A DNA stretch of 64,000 nucleotides, taken from Ctenosaura bakeri. Its lineage: Eukaryota > Chordata > Lepidosauria > Squamata > Iguanidae. Of the stretch, positions 23,294 through 34,922 are shown in pieces. The notes under the pieces are model-generated. The model had not been told where the DNA came from and did no database searches. It worked only from the letters and a program-made list of their open reading frames with translations. The DNA lies in contig CAOLHI010000357.1 of NCBI GenBank assembly GCA_948474755.1, forward strand, positions 248,001-312,000, given 5' to 3'. The stretch's first letter is position 1. Each line of letters starts with the position of its first letter. The position numbers were made by a program, and so were the translations under genes.

Positions 23294-23690
23294 TTATAGG
23301 GTATATCCAGTACTTGTATAGAAAAATGGACCAGCAGCTAATGGTGCTGTTGTATCAGAGAAGTTGTAACCAGTCCCAGTTAATAATCTGGCTGTAGTTA
23401 TTTGCACCTTTTGAAGTTTTCCAACATTCTTCAGAGGCAGCCCTATGCAGAGTGAGTAACAATAATCCCAAATGGGATGTAAATACGGCACGTGTCACTG
23501 TGGCTGAGTCAAACAGTCCAAGGAACAGCCACAGTTGGTACACTGCTTTTAATTGTGCAAATTCACTCCTAGCTACCATTGAAATCTGAGCATCCAACTT
23601 CAGTAATGAGTCCAGGAGTATAGCCAAACTCTGAACCTTTGTTTTCAGATGAAGCATAACTCCTTCCAGTACAGTTCAGTTCCTGTTCCC
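23294..23690 (-). pseudogene. L2 ORF2 C-terminal remnant
   Basis: Two minus-strand frames carry the conserved post-RT region of L2/CR1-type proteins: LAILLDSLLKLDAQISMVAR with SEFAQLKAVYQL (23,500-23,650), then IWDYCYSLCIGLPLKNVGKL with QKVQITTARLLTG (23,370-23,480). These match the 'LGV.LDS.L....QI..V....F.QL', 'LDYCN.L..GLP' and 'L..VQN.AARL.TG' blocks. The RT catalytic YADD region is upstream and absent. Confidence 0.85.
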
Positions 23691-23850
23691 TCATCTGCCT
23701 CGTGCCTGGCTAGGAACATCTCTATCTTGTCTGGATCAAGGTTTAGACTGCCAATCCATTACTGCTGACAGGCACCACTTAGAACTGAAACAGCTGCTTT
23801 GGAATTAGGTGGAAAGGAGAGATAGAGTTGGGTATTATCAACACCGGGTC

Positions 23851-24789
23851 CTCAAACTTCAGACAATCTGCTTTTTGTTGGCTACTTTTTGTTCTCAAGA
23901 TCCGGACATCCCATATTAGTGCAGGAAAACCTTTACTATGTCATGAAACTTAATCTACTTAAAATTTAATCCCTGGACCTACAATTCTCAGAAAAAGTGC
24001 TCCCTATTTGTACCCCACTATGTTGAACTTGAATACATATGTGCAAAGTGAAATACATTTTAAACCACATTTACACAAGGATAGCTTATATGGATATGTT
24101 GCCTACCTCACAATAATATTTGCCTATATTGACCAAAAGCCCACTTTCCACACAAACAAATCATTACAACTGAATGTAATGATTAGGCCATACCAGCATT
24201 TGTAATTATTTATGTAATTTTATTTTGCATAAATGAATGTAGGCTGGTGCTTGGAGCCATTTTTATTTGGTTCATATACTAAGAAGTCAAGAAACAATTA
24301 TAGCCATTAAACTGTCACAGAATATAGAAATACACATGACAAAACATCATTTTAAAGAGCAGTGCTTACGTTAGCTAAAACTATATATCGAAACAAAAAT
24401 TTAAATACCTTATTACCTGTATTCGAAGAACTAAATCTACAACTGTATATAAGCAATCACAGATCTGATTTGGTCTTGTGGCAGTAAAAGGTGGGAGGAG
24501 GACTGCTGATCCAAGCCGCATTGGTCAGAGTAGCCTCAAGGAAGAGGAGTCAACTGTTTCCCTCATCTGAAAAGGAAGCTACATGCTGAACATCACACAC
24601 TTTCAAAACATGTTCAGATGGAATCTGGCCCTAAATGTCACATTGGATGATCTCATCAGTCTTGAGCAATTGCTGGATCAGTTGGAGAATACAAATTGAG
24701 AATCTTTGGTTTGTAGGAGACGGAGGAAAGTGTAATGCCATGCAGAGCACCCTAGCTTCAATGATAGGATCCAACATAAGTGTTGATGC
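23851..24789. other. Unique DNA, no gene seen
   Basis: A+T-rich with short motif-free frames (24,008-24,205). No repeat boundaries were recognised. The transition to the next repeat is near 24,790. Confidence 0.4.
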
Positions 24790-25390
24790 TAAAAGTCAAA
24801 TTGTTGAAGTTGATCAGAGCAGAGGAGATTACTCTGGAGGGGATGATCTTGAAGGATCTAAAGATTCAGAATGTCAGGATTCTCTCCCTGCCAAGCCTCA
24901 GCCAGCAAGGGAGGAGTGGGGTCGGGAATACTTGCAGGGAGAGTATGAATGCACCAAAGACAAGGAAAACACAAGCCGAGCCAGGTCAAGGTCCAGTCCT
25001 AAGGTTCAGGAAGCAGAAATCTGTCCAGAGGGTTTCAGGGAGCAAGAGACACAAAGGTTGTGAGGGCTTGCTAATAATTTGCTGCAAGCAAAGAGCAGTC
25101 ACGCCGACAGACTTGAATAGCCCCTAGGAGCAGGTGCTGCTCATTACTGTTTCCTTAGCCTAGTCCACGCAGCCTCCCTCTCAGCAACCTGTTTCAGCCT
25201 TCTGCGTAACTCCTATGCAACTCCTCTGCATCACTGCTGGGTCCCTCTCCATCATGAGCTGGCTGGGACAACTCAGTCTCTGTTTGAACGTCCAGTGCAG
25301 GGGATGTCTGCAGGTTGACTTGCTCACTCACTGGCTCAGCCCCCTGCACAATCAGTTGCTCCTCAATCACAGCACCACTGTCTATCACAC
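24790..25390 (-). mobile_element. Serine/acid-rich LTR-like repeat, copy 2
   Basis: On the minus strand a frame (25,388-25,194) encodes an acidic tail (TETELSQPAHDGEGPSSDAE) and is followed, after a one-base shift, by a basic stretch (EREAAWTRLRKQ). Then come CAGTAATGAG, ggggctattcaagtctgtcg and a C/T-rich leader down to gagagaatcctgaca near 24,870. The order matches the + strand unit at 5,640-6,180. I read it as the 3' coding end plus LTR-like leader of one unidentified retroelement family. The + strand frame at 24,635-25,063 is its shadow. Confidence 0.4.
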
Positions 25391-26277
25391 TGGAGTTACA
25401 GGAGCTACATACACAGTTGGTTGTATTAATGTTGAGGTCTTACCATCAGAACCAACAATCTGAACCATTTCAAATCTAAACAAGGCCATGGATGGTCATA
25501 GTCTCAAGTAAACAGATGCTATTGATGGTGCCTGATGCAATGACCTGACCAAGTCCAAAGTTTGGATAGCTTCTTGATAGTCAGGCTCAGAGACAGGGCA
25601 CTTAATTCCTCCATGCCTACCTTGTAAAACTGAAGCAGTGCTTGCACTTTCCAGCAATATGTGTTTCAGTCCAACAGAGAAAGTAGTGTCTGTTAGTGAA
25701 TGGGATTTTACCTTCACACTGTACAAACTTCTTGAAGAAGGATTTCAAGACCACAGATCCCAATCAAGGACAAAATCCAATGACGGGAGGAAAAATAAAT
25801 GCATTTCAGCACAAACACAAAAAAAGGAAAAAAAGACATAACAAAGACAAAATACTGCACATTGGAACTAAGAGAGACAATTATATACTTATGAAGAATA
25901 ATGCTCACAAGATTCAAAGATGGAGGTTCCTAATTTAGTTAATGCTGGGGCTGCAGCAGTTAAAAAGGAAATTGAGGGAAGAAACAGGAGTCATGCTGGA
26001 GCAGACACAATGAAATGGGATGAGCCCCCACCAAAATGCATTGCTCAATGCTGGAAGATTCAAAATAGCCTGTGCCCATATGCGCAAGTCACACAGATGA
26101 CAAAGAATTTTTTTTTAAAAAAAGCATCAGTAGTCTGGACTCCACAATTCACTGTATTCCTCAATCCTGATTTTTTTAAAAAACGGAGGCTCCTTGAATT
26201 AAGGGCACAAATGGCAAACACCTTACATTTCAAATCCCTAAACGTCATCAGGGAAAGCCCAGAACATGCAAGTGTTA
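25391..26277. other. Non-coding DNA with motif-free frames
   Basis: The frames at 25,638-25,938 and 25,920-26,390 are Lys/Asn-rich and interrupted. A faint CR1-like 'ILHIGTKRDNYIL' occurs near 25,850 but is not enough to call. No gene is seen. Confidence 0.35.
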
Positions 26278-26360
26278 CTTCTTTGGATAACAGCTCCCAG
26301 CATCCTGGCCATGCTGGCTGGAAGATTCTGGTAGTTATAGTCCAAGAATTAACTTTTCCA
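26278..26360. mobile_element. hAT-type MITE remnant
   Basis: ttggataacagctcccagca and its inverted partner ttctggtagttatagtccaa flank catcctggccatgctggctg. This is the core of the same palindromic hAT MITE as 63.6 kb. The outer arms are lost. Confidence 0.65.
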
Positions 26361-26689
26361 AAGTTGGTTCTTCTAAAAACCAAGAAATAAAATCTGTTAT
26401 TTCCCACTACTACCAAATTTAAAAAACAAACAAACCAACAAACCAGTGATCACATGATTTATAAGACCAGTCCCCATCTCTGCATTGTTGGAATTGCAGA
26501 AGTGTTTCTAAACCTTCCATATTGTACAAAGAGCTGTTGCTCCTCATTGCCATTCGTCCATGTGTGTGAGAGGACTAGAGTGAAAAAAGCCATGTGTCAT
26601 CCGAAGGCCAAATCTACATTCCTCTGGCATGCCTGCTCCAAACAATGGGCATGCTGCCAAGTCCTATCATCTGGCAATTAGGCCTCATT

Positions 26690-26880
26690 TTCCTTTCCAC
26701 GTCACTAACAGAGATGTTAAATAGGATTTGGTCCCAACAGTGAGCCCTAGGGGGTTTGCCTTGTTACTACTTTCTGCGAAGACTTGCTGACATTCACCTG
26801 GAGGTCTGTGAGAGTGAGCACTGATTCTTGACGAAACAAAACCTGACGTACATGCTTTCAGGAGCACAGTGAGAGGTGAG
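26690..26880 (-). pseudogene. CR1-like reverse transcriptase scrap
   Basis: Minus-strand translation across one frameshift gives a stop-containing copy of the RT block 'PQGS.LGP.LFNI': TP-stop-GSLLGP, then ILFNISVSDVERKMR in the next frame. This block lies just before the YADD box in CR1/L2 LINE reverse transcriptases. Only about 60 residues are recognisable and the catalytic box is absent. An L2-type origin cannot be excluded. Confidence 0.55.
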
Positions 26881-29398
26881 TGCTTGATTTATGAACAAGC
26901 TTTTAATGGAGCGTGCTGAACAGAAAGCCCTTTACACTCTCTCCCGCCCACAACTCCACATACCTTATTTTATTTTATTTTCCATCTATACTTTCTTCCT
27001 CCTGAGCTTCACACTGTGATAGAACAGATTTAAAAAGTGGTGTTCTGGAAAAATATGGCTCTGAATGCTAAATTCCATGGGACTTGTTAACAGCTCTCAG
27101 CTGTCTGGACCTTCAGGCCTAGTTTTCTTTGCATCTGAGTTATACCATTTCAGCTCATGTGGCTGAACGCTCCTCCATGCAAAATTTCTTACCACACAGC
27201 AAAGTGCATATCAGAGAGAACACTTGTGACATATAGCTTTCTCCACCTAACATCCTTCTCCAATACTATTGTCCCTCTGAAGAGAAAACTTATGGTAGTT
27301 CCCTATAGTAGAAGAAAATGCGAGAAGACTGATTCTTGAGGAATCTGATGTTGAGGACCAGTGATTTTTCTCCCAATGTGCAAGGGACTAAGGTTTGTGT
27401 CCATTGGCTACAATTGTTTCTTTTTTCCTTGGAAACTCTGGAGGGACCAGCAGCTTTTGGCTCATGGGCTAGCACTGATCACAACTTTGAATACTACTGT
27501 GCAAAAGTATCCTCCTGAAGCATGGAGTAAGAGCATTTATTTCCATTCTGGGAACTGCACAACTCTGGTGGTATAGATGACAGCAGCCAATGATTTTTCA
27601 GTGGTGGAGGATCCATGTGGTCTACAGAATAGGAGTGCTATTATATCACTGGAAGCCCATGCATCAATTGTCACCCCAGCCCTTCATATATACCACTGAG
27701 GGTACACTCTCATACAATATGAGTATATTCCACTTAACTCAATCATAATTACTTCTGACATGTATAGGAGTACCCTGTGAGAAAAGATTGATGCCAGCAC
27801 AAAGATAATGGAGTATTTCTGAGTTCTCACCTATAAGCAACTGCTCTTTCCCTCTTACTCAGATACTTAGAGTGATGGATTTGTATATAGCTGGGCAGAT
27901 AATGAATCCCCTTCACTTACCACCAAGATATGGTGATGTTTATCTTCTCAGTGCTTAGGCTGTAATTCAGTCACCCCCAGGAAACTATCTCAGAGTCCAT
28001 AGGAAGTTTAAGATCTCCTACTCTGAGGGAGCAAGGGAAGGAAGGGGGACAGGGAAATTCCCTCTCCCATATATCCTTTGAGAGGCTGAAGGGAAGTCTG
28101 CACCCAATGTTTCATCAGAGATGTTTCCTAGTGTTGACAGAAGAGTCTGTGGGTCCACAAATTCCAAAGCCCTTCTGTGCCCCTGACATGCTCTGGAATG
28201 GGGAAGAACTACACCAACCCTGGGGCTGATGCAGCTCATTCTTCACATCCCAGGGGAGGGAAACAGCTACTACTCCATGCCTTCTGCCTTGCTGGCATGA
28301 GCCCAGTGTGATACTATAGAAGACAGTTCCTCTGCTTTTAGATCTCTCTCATACCCTGGCAAAATTATTCCTCTCTTAGAGCTAAGGATCAAGGCTGACA
28401 CACTGATTGCTTGCAAAAATTAAAGCTTTAGCATTTTTCTCTTTTGGTTCCCTTCCATACTTCCAATCTTCATTCTTCTCCTCACTTTCGTTTTAGATAG
28501 CTTTCACAGAACAACACCTTTTCCCCTACAACTCTCTCTCCCTTGCTGTTACACAGGCACATCTTTGTCATCTACTAGCTAATCGGGAGTTTTTTCAATG
28601 CTAGAGCTGAATCCTGGAACACAGAAAGAAAAACTGTACTCAGATGACAGGAGAAGGGGCAGAGAGGGTTGCATTCCCCACTTTTTGGTAGTGAAAAGTC
28701 TTCCCCAAAATGTACAATTCGGGAAGGGGTTGCTTAAATTTCTTTCCTCACAACATAGAGATTTCTTTAAAACAAAACAAAAAAAAATTACCACCATACT
28801 AAAAAGTACACTGTTCCATTTATTTATCTTTTTTCACTGAAATGATTAATCAATAAATGAAAGGTATGGGAATTATCCAAACTCTTCCCACCTTTCATTT
28901 CTCCCAATTTCAATAGGCTAGGAAAAGCAAGAGAACAAACTAATGCTAAAATCATAACATTTGCTTCTAGAACTAAGCGTGTATGAGAAAAGGTGCAGAG
29001 AATCAGTATTTGCATTTTAAGAGGAGAAAACATGCCAGTGTCCTTGATTACTTGACTGAAATTCTATAATCCTGAAATTAAGTTACAGGTTTTCCACCCT
29101 GTATAAACAGATTTATTATGTGTGTATTAAAAAAAAAAAAACAGCAACAGACATTTTCAAAAAATCTGGTAGAAAGTACCTTTGTGATTTTCACTGTGTG
29201 AATTTCAGTTAGATGCCATGATAATAACTTAATAAACAGGTTAAGCAATTTCTTCAGTTAGCAACACTATAATAATGTTACTGGATATTTAATGTGGTGT
29301 TTCAGAAGTTCCTAAACTATGTATTACTAGTGATCTACAAGCCCCAATCAGGTGGTCTGTGGAAGAGTTGAAGATATCAGCACTTGACCATATGCATG
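26881..29398. other. Unique DNA, no gene seen
   Basis: No definable transposon over about 2.5 kb. Frames at 27,361-27,576, 28,018-28,239 and 28,579-28,840 lack motifs and overlap on both strands. A homopolymer A run lies at 29,130. Confidence 0.45.
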
Positions 29399-29612
29399 TA
29401 TGTGCCTTCAAGTCACCTGTAGACTTATGGCAACTCCATGAACTTCATAGGGCTTTCTTAGGCAAAGAATACTCAGAGGTGGTTTTATCAGTTCTGAAAA
29501 ATATTCTACAGCACCTCGTATTCATTGATAGTCTCCCATCCAAGTACTAAGCAGAGCTTACCCTGCTTAGCTTCCAAGATCAGATAGGATCTAATGGCTT
29601 TAGGGTATTTAG
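29399..29612 (-). mobile_element. 5S rRNA-derived SINE, inverted copy
   Basis: On the minus strand the 5S-like head reads gatcttggaagctaagcagg then gcttagtacttggatgggag, followed by the body ccctatgaagttcatggagt and the tail aggtgacttgaaggcac. The order and tail equal those of the 7.3-kb copy. About 214 bp, essentially full length except for the first 5S bases. Confidence 0.88.
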
Positions 29613-32600
29613 ATGGCTCACTACACTGAAGACAGACAATGAGGCTTTACTCTGGGCTGTATTATCCAATAAGCTAACAAGGCCACATAACAGAAACAGC
29701 TATGCAGTCTTCTAAATTTTCCCATAAAAATTACCAGTTAAAGGGCCCTTTTCAGTGACCTGGCATAGAGTCTATCCATGTCATAATGCAGTGCTGGTTT
29801 TTATAACAATGCAGTGTGGGAAAATTGTCACATGACTTGTATGCTTTGATTTGTAAAACAAAAAAGTCAACTGAGTGGTCTACTAAGACTACTAGCAATT
29901 TTCAATGGTTGCATACAAAAAGTCTGAAAACAGCTGCTCTGTACCATAATTTCAGGACCCGCAGGTCTCATTCATTTTAATTACTTCCCCTGTGGCTTTT
30001 TAAAATCAATGGAGCTTCAGACCAAGATGAGTTTATGTTAAATCAGGTTTCCATCCTCTATGGCGTCTGCTGTGGCTGCATATTTACTAAACACAGCCTG
30101 TTAATTATCTACAAGTAACCTGCAAATGAAGATATATAGATTCAGGTCCCAAAGTCCAGACTGTTCTTCATTTTAATTTGGAAGGAGCAAGAAAAGAGAT
30201 CTCTCATCTTCTTTCCAGCCATCAAAAGTTTCTAAAAGGAAGTTGCAACAGAATCTGTATACTTCTGTTCCCCTTTCAGGGTGCGTCAGAATATAGGGTC
30301 TGTGCCACTTAAACAACCATGAAGGACTTTGATCTTACAAATACCTAGGTCATGTTTCTCTCTCAAGTGCTAATATGTGCATCCGGTCTCCTGAGAGAAA
30401 AGGCGACTTCTTCGGTAAGAGAATTATACGGTGCAAGGCTACATCTGCTACACTATTGTCATTGGAAATTTTCTTAGGTGTGTTTGCCTGAGCAAAAACA
30501 TTCTACATCCATGCTACACATCTAGTTTTCCAAACACAGAGACTTTAATACTGAGAATACACATGTGCAAAAATTGACTGCCAATGCACTACTGCATGCA
30601 AGTATATGCTCCTGTGTAACTGTCATTTTCAACATGCTACCCTCCTGTTCAGGAGAAATGGAAGACCCGCACTGAAAGCAACCCAGGTCTCCTTCCTCAC
30701 CAGCTTGATAAGACAGATGAGAGGAAAAGAGCTGGATTGTGCCTGTGTCCTTCCCCCCATTAATGGAGATTGGCGCTATCAAGGCAGACAATTCTAGTAA
30801 ACTGTTTGACATTATCTGGACAGATCCTAGTCCAACATCAGTAACTGCAGCCTTTCCAAGTTCTTCCATTGAGATATCCTGTGCCAGAATGACAAGCTTG
30901 ACCCTAGACCAACACCAACATCATCCCATATGTTTTAGAGCTTGAACAAGCAGAAGAAATGCAGAACTGCACAACAGGGAAAATACATTTTCAGTTCAAA
31001 TAATCAGAAGTTGATTTATAATACGTTTAGAAGGGGGAAGTTTATAGATGAAACAAACAAACATGACAATCTGGAAATAAACATCAGCATATAATTGAAA
31101 GACTGGGTAAAAGAAATATAATCAGGAAATCTTGAAAATTTAGTGACATCAGCAACAAAGAATGGCAGCTAGATGCTTCCCAGTCTAGTTCTCTGGAGAG
31201 TTTACCAATGAATAAAGAATACATCAAAAAAGATATTTTTTGTCAAAAGAAAGTAATTAAAGTTTTTCTCCAGGGCTGGCTAATGTTAGATTTTTAAAAG
31301 AAGACCTTTAACCTATTGTTCCCTCCTGAAAAGAGATTTGATTAGTTCAATACTTGTTAAACTTCTAGAACACAAAATTTCTGTCATCTGCCAAACAATG
31401 TCAATTGATTACTAATACTTATTAACATTTAAAAGAGGTTAGGTTTGATTATTTCAAAGAGTGCAAGAAAATTGCTTTTAAAATAGTTGACCAGAAGACA
31501 TTTTCGACTGGGCTACAAGAAGTTCTTCTGATGAAATCAAGATGGAGCAACTCATAAATGGAAGATATATTCAAGCACGTCTGGGCTTTCTCTTGCTCTG
31601 ATCTTTATGATCCTATGTGACTGAATATTGAAGGATCTAAGCCTGCTAAAACAGGAACAAGTACATCAGAAAGCTGGTAAGATTGTAGTCTGAAATTAGT
31701 AATGTAGAAAAGACAGTGAAAGACTACCCAAAATGTGGTAATGCAAAACAAGAATCTTTGTGTGCACTAGCCAAGAGTTATTTAATTCTGTGACCTTGTG
31801 TTCATTTCCATTTTTAACACAAATGACTTCTGACAGTTTCTCCATTTAATTCTACTTTACAGTAGAGTGTTTTTTTTCCAAACATTCAATGGCAATCAAC
31901 AACTTTGACGGATGAACTGAAATCAGAGTACAGGTTAAATGCTCAGCATTCCAATGAGTGAAAAGCATGCTTTCTTCTCCTTGGTCTTTTGACCAGCTGA
32001 ATTACAGGAACTCTTGTGACCTCTTCCACTGTAGCTTATAAATGAAGTTTATGGAACTATAAACAGACAAATGCTTCAGCTCACTAACAAATGGCAGAAG
32101 TAAAATAGGTTAATTAAAACACTTTTATTTTCTGGACCTTTGAAGAACTCTGGTTTTGACATTTGGCCTTTTTCAAGGCTTCATTATTTCTTCTTCTTTG
32201 TCTTACTGTGTCTACCGAAATTGTAGAGTAGGATCCTATCACATCTTTCTTTTCTTTGCCAGAGATCATCACCTAATCAGAATAATTTTGTTTTAGTTTT
32301 AATAATGCACTGGCCACATTCATGTTCAAAGCAAAGAGGCATCAACACCTATATAATGTGGCAGTGAGAGGGGCATGAGAGTACGTACCCGCCCTTTTGT
32401 TTCATATCTCTGTTTCTTCCTTTGAGCCATATACTCAAGCCTTTTTGCTTCTTGCCTGCAGAGGTCACTTCCCCCTTCTTTCAAACCTTAGTTGATCTTT
32501 TGTCTCTCTTTGTGTGGGGAGGAAGCATCCATGAGCCTTCTGCCCCAGGACAGCTTATGTACACATGAGAGCCAGCCTTAGGGGCTCTCCTACTGAAATG

Positions 32601-33620
32601 TAGGCAAACTTTTTTTGTCTATTCCTTTCCTATAGAAAACAGAGTTTGTGAAACAACAACAACAAAAGTAAGTTTTCCTTTTTTCTTTCTTTCTTTATCT
32701 TACAAGAACATCCTGAGTATTTGCTTTCCGATGTCTACCACAAGCTCATCTTGCACTGGCTGTGCTGCACCCTGCTTTATATAAATACCAAATATTCCTA
32801 CAATTTAGACATTAAACTAAGATTTTCAGAAGGGCAATCTATACAACCAATAAGGTGTGGACGAACAAGCATTTAACCGTGGTTTGTCTATTGTGATATA
32901 TGAACCTATCTCAAAATGGGCTCCCTGGTTTTTTTCCCTCCCACAAGCCAGATAAGTTATTGTAGGATAAACTTTGCATTACTGTTCTTGCTTCTTCTGT
33001 TGAAGGTAAGACAAAGCAGAAATCTTGCCCCTGCAGGCTTGTACAGCCCAACAAACAAACTGAAGTCTTAACGTCCATGGTTTGTTTAGTGATCAGCAAA
33101 TATGTATCAATATATAACCTCAACCTGAATTCTCTCTAATTCTAGCTGGCTGCAACACCCAAATATGGGCACTATCAGTCATTATAAAGATGATACCCAC
33201 TGCAGCAGTTCTCACAGCCCTAAAGTAATATCAGAATGCCCTCCCTCGGGAAATTCCTGAAGAGCCCCTTCATGGACACTGGGTGCAACTACACAGAGAA
33301 GCCATAGTCTGTGCCCTCTAGGCCTGCAAGAATTCCCACATTTCCTTGCTTGTAAAAGAATTGCTCAAACTTGCTAAAAAGTCAGAGGAGTTATAATAAC
33401 ACAGCTCTGTTATGGAATAATGGAAAGAATCTACCTGATGAACATTCACTTGTGACACAGCTGTGAAGGATATGTCAGAATAAAAACAGTAACCATATGG
33501 AAGGAGAAACATACATAATTAAGCTGCATTGGGCTTGCTGTTAGAAAATACAGGAAACAAATTCTGAAATGAAATACAACAATCTTTTCTCTCCAAAATC
33601 TTGATGACTATAAATCATTT
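29613..33620. other. Four kilobases of unique DNA
   Basis: No recognisable repeat or gene. 30,522-30,945 has overlapping frames on both strands (115 and 68 residues) without domain features. 29,960-30,160 is repeat-free mixed-composition DNA that might be conserved. It is one of the longest repeat-free runs here. Confidence 0.45.
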
Positions 33621-33760
33621 TTCCAGAGCAGTGGCTCTTAACCTTTTCTTTACCAGGAACCCCCTGAAAATATATTTTTCTGGGAAGCCCCAAGACGTAA
33701 CTCAACTTTTAAATATTTAAATTTTTGAATATTTCTTTATATATTAAAGGCTTCTGGAGA

Positions 33761-33907
33761 GGCGACCTTGAGCAGGTCACATTCTCCTAGCCTCAGAGGA
33801 AGGCAAAAGTAGACCCCCTTCTGAACAAATCTTGCAAAAAAAAAACCCCAAAAACACTATGATAGGCTGACCTTAGGACTTCCATAAGTCAAAAGTGACT
33901 TGAAGAC
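33761..33907 (+). mobile_element. tRNA-headed SINE, 5'-truncated
   Basis: Lacks the tRNA-like head. It starts at gcgaccttgagcaggtcaca, continues with cctcagaggaaggcaaaagt and ctgaacaaatcttgc, and ends in gtgacttgaaga. Inserted in the hAT element and facing the inverted SINE at 33,965. Confidence 0.75.
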
Positions 33908-33964
33908 AAAGAAGTGCTGCTGACAGGGGGAGGTTTGTTCTAGTTATCATGTCCCTCTCCTTTG

Positions 33965-34126
33965 AAAACTGACTTATGGACCTAAGGCAACCTGATCATG
34001 AGAGTTTTCTTGGCAAAATTTGTTGCCCGGGCCTTTCTCTGAGGTTGAGAGAATGTACCTTGCCTGGTACAACCAATGGATGTCCATGGGTGAGTGAGAA
34101 TTCAAACCCTGGTCTCCAGAGTCATT
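33965..34126 (-). mobile_element. tRNA-headed SINE split by a GC-rich element
   Basis: The minus-strand SINE body runs from ctgacttatggacctaaggc to aaaccctggtctccagagtc. Its last bases (the tRNA-like 5' head) reappear after 34,482 as catagtt...cagcatgttgg, so the element at 34,127-34,482 landed inside it. Confidence 0.75.
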
Positions 34127-34482
34127 GGCCCTTTCCGCACGTTACCTGCTCACGGAGGTGAGGGGTGCCGTTTGCGCAAGCAGCCTCTTGCACGAGGCAC
34201 TTGCATCCCTCCTCTGTTCTGCCGCAGCTGGGTTGTGCTGGGAGCTGTAGGCTGCGCTGGGGGAGGGAGCATGACGGGCCTGGCTCGCCCGACACACTGC
34301 AGGGCAGGTAAGTGCGCAAGGGCCCCAGGAGCCTTGCGCGACCGCACAGCATTTTCGGCTTAGAGACGAAAATGTAAAAATCTGTGTGCAGCCCGCTTTA
34401 GGCTTGTGAGTGTTGCGCAAATGGGAGTGCGTCGTACGCTCAAGGGGCCCTCTCGCAAAAGAAACTGCGTGTGAAAAGGGCC
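34127..34482 (-). mobile_element. GC-rich MITE with GGCCCTTTCC ends, divergent member (A)
   Basis: Ends are ggccctttccgcacg and, inverted, ggcccttttcacacgc. The flanks att and ata are one base apart. The interior is GC-rich with retained CpG. On the minus strand a donor-like CAG|GTAAC lies 10-20 bp from the left end (34,142-34,150). Apart from the termini and this site it does not resemble copies B-E, so it is a relative, not the same subfamily. Confidence 0.7.
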
Positions 34483-34720
34483 ATAGTTTCAGCATGTTGG
34501 CATGCCTGCTGCTGTGTCCCTTTCATCAGGGATGGGGCAGCAGGGTTACGTGTGTACATGCCCAAACTACTCCCTCATTTGCAAACAAGGGAGAAGTTTC
34601 GGCACCTGCAAACCCACCCCCCACTGACATGTCCCTAGTGCTGCTGCTGTTGGTGGTGCAGCAGAGCATTGCAGACCCCTTGTGATGTTAAGAACCACTG
34701 CTCCAGAGAACCAAATCTTA

Positions 34721-34922
34721 GGCCATTTCCACCCTACACTGTTATAGTGCTATTATTCCACTTTCCACATCCTGTGGAATTCTGGGGTTTGTAGTTTACT
34801 GAGGCCAAAGAGCTCCCTGGCTGAGAATTCTAAAGGCCCCTCCCTAAACTGCAAACCCCAGGATTCCATAGGATGTTGAAAGTGGAATAATAGCACTATA
34901 ACTGTGTAGCGTGGAAATGGCC
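34721..34922. mobile_element. Foldback MITE with GGCCATTTCC ends, copy 2
   Basis: A 202-bp near-perfect palindrome: ggccatttccaccctacact at the left pairs with the right end gtgtagcgtggaaatggcc. TTA flanks both ends (34,718-34,720 and 34,923-34,925), a 3-bp target duplication. It lies 20 bp outside the hAT element. Same family as 10,135-10,335. Confidence 0.9.

Larger units (their letters stand above)
22724..23850 (-). mobile_element. L2-clade LINE 3' portion
   Basis: Sense is minus. The 3' end (22,724) is the rc of tatatccctccttttctcca with agttagcttacaag, the standard tail. Upstream lies a 3' UTR with a duplicated block and then decayed ORF2 coding sequence (23,294-23,690). No 5' half is present, so it is 5'-truncated at about 1.1 kb. 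Numerous stops and frameshifts mark it as old. Confidence 0.8.
33629..34700. mobile_element. hAT element carrying nested insertions
   Basis: The left end cagtggctcttaacc pairs with the inverted right end cagtggttcttaacatcaca. The flanking octamers ttccagag (33,621-33,628) and ctccagag (34,701-34,708) match at seven of eight bases, as for hAT. The element's own DNA is about 33,629-33,760, 33,908-33,964 and 34,501-34,700. The rest is two SINEs and one GC-rich MITE inserted later. No transposase frame is present. Confidence 0.82.

Noticed and set aside
25640..25940. CR1 RT fragment (ILHIGTK motif)
   Set aside because: A single short similarity in A+T-rich sequence, with no flanking CR1 blocks in register.
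30522..30945. 115-residue minus frame and overlapping plus frames as a possible host exon
   Set aside because: No domain motif, frames overlap on both strands, no convincing splice sites or coding periodicity by eye. Treated as chance.
34122..34495. Several overlapping 76-117-residue frames in GC-rich DNA
   Set aside because: They fall within a GC-rich MITE. High GC lowers stop frequency, so long frames appear in all six frames without meaning.
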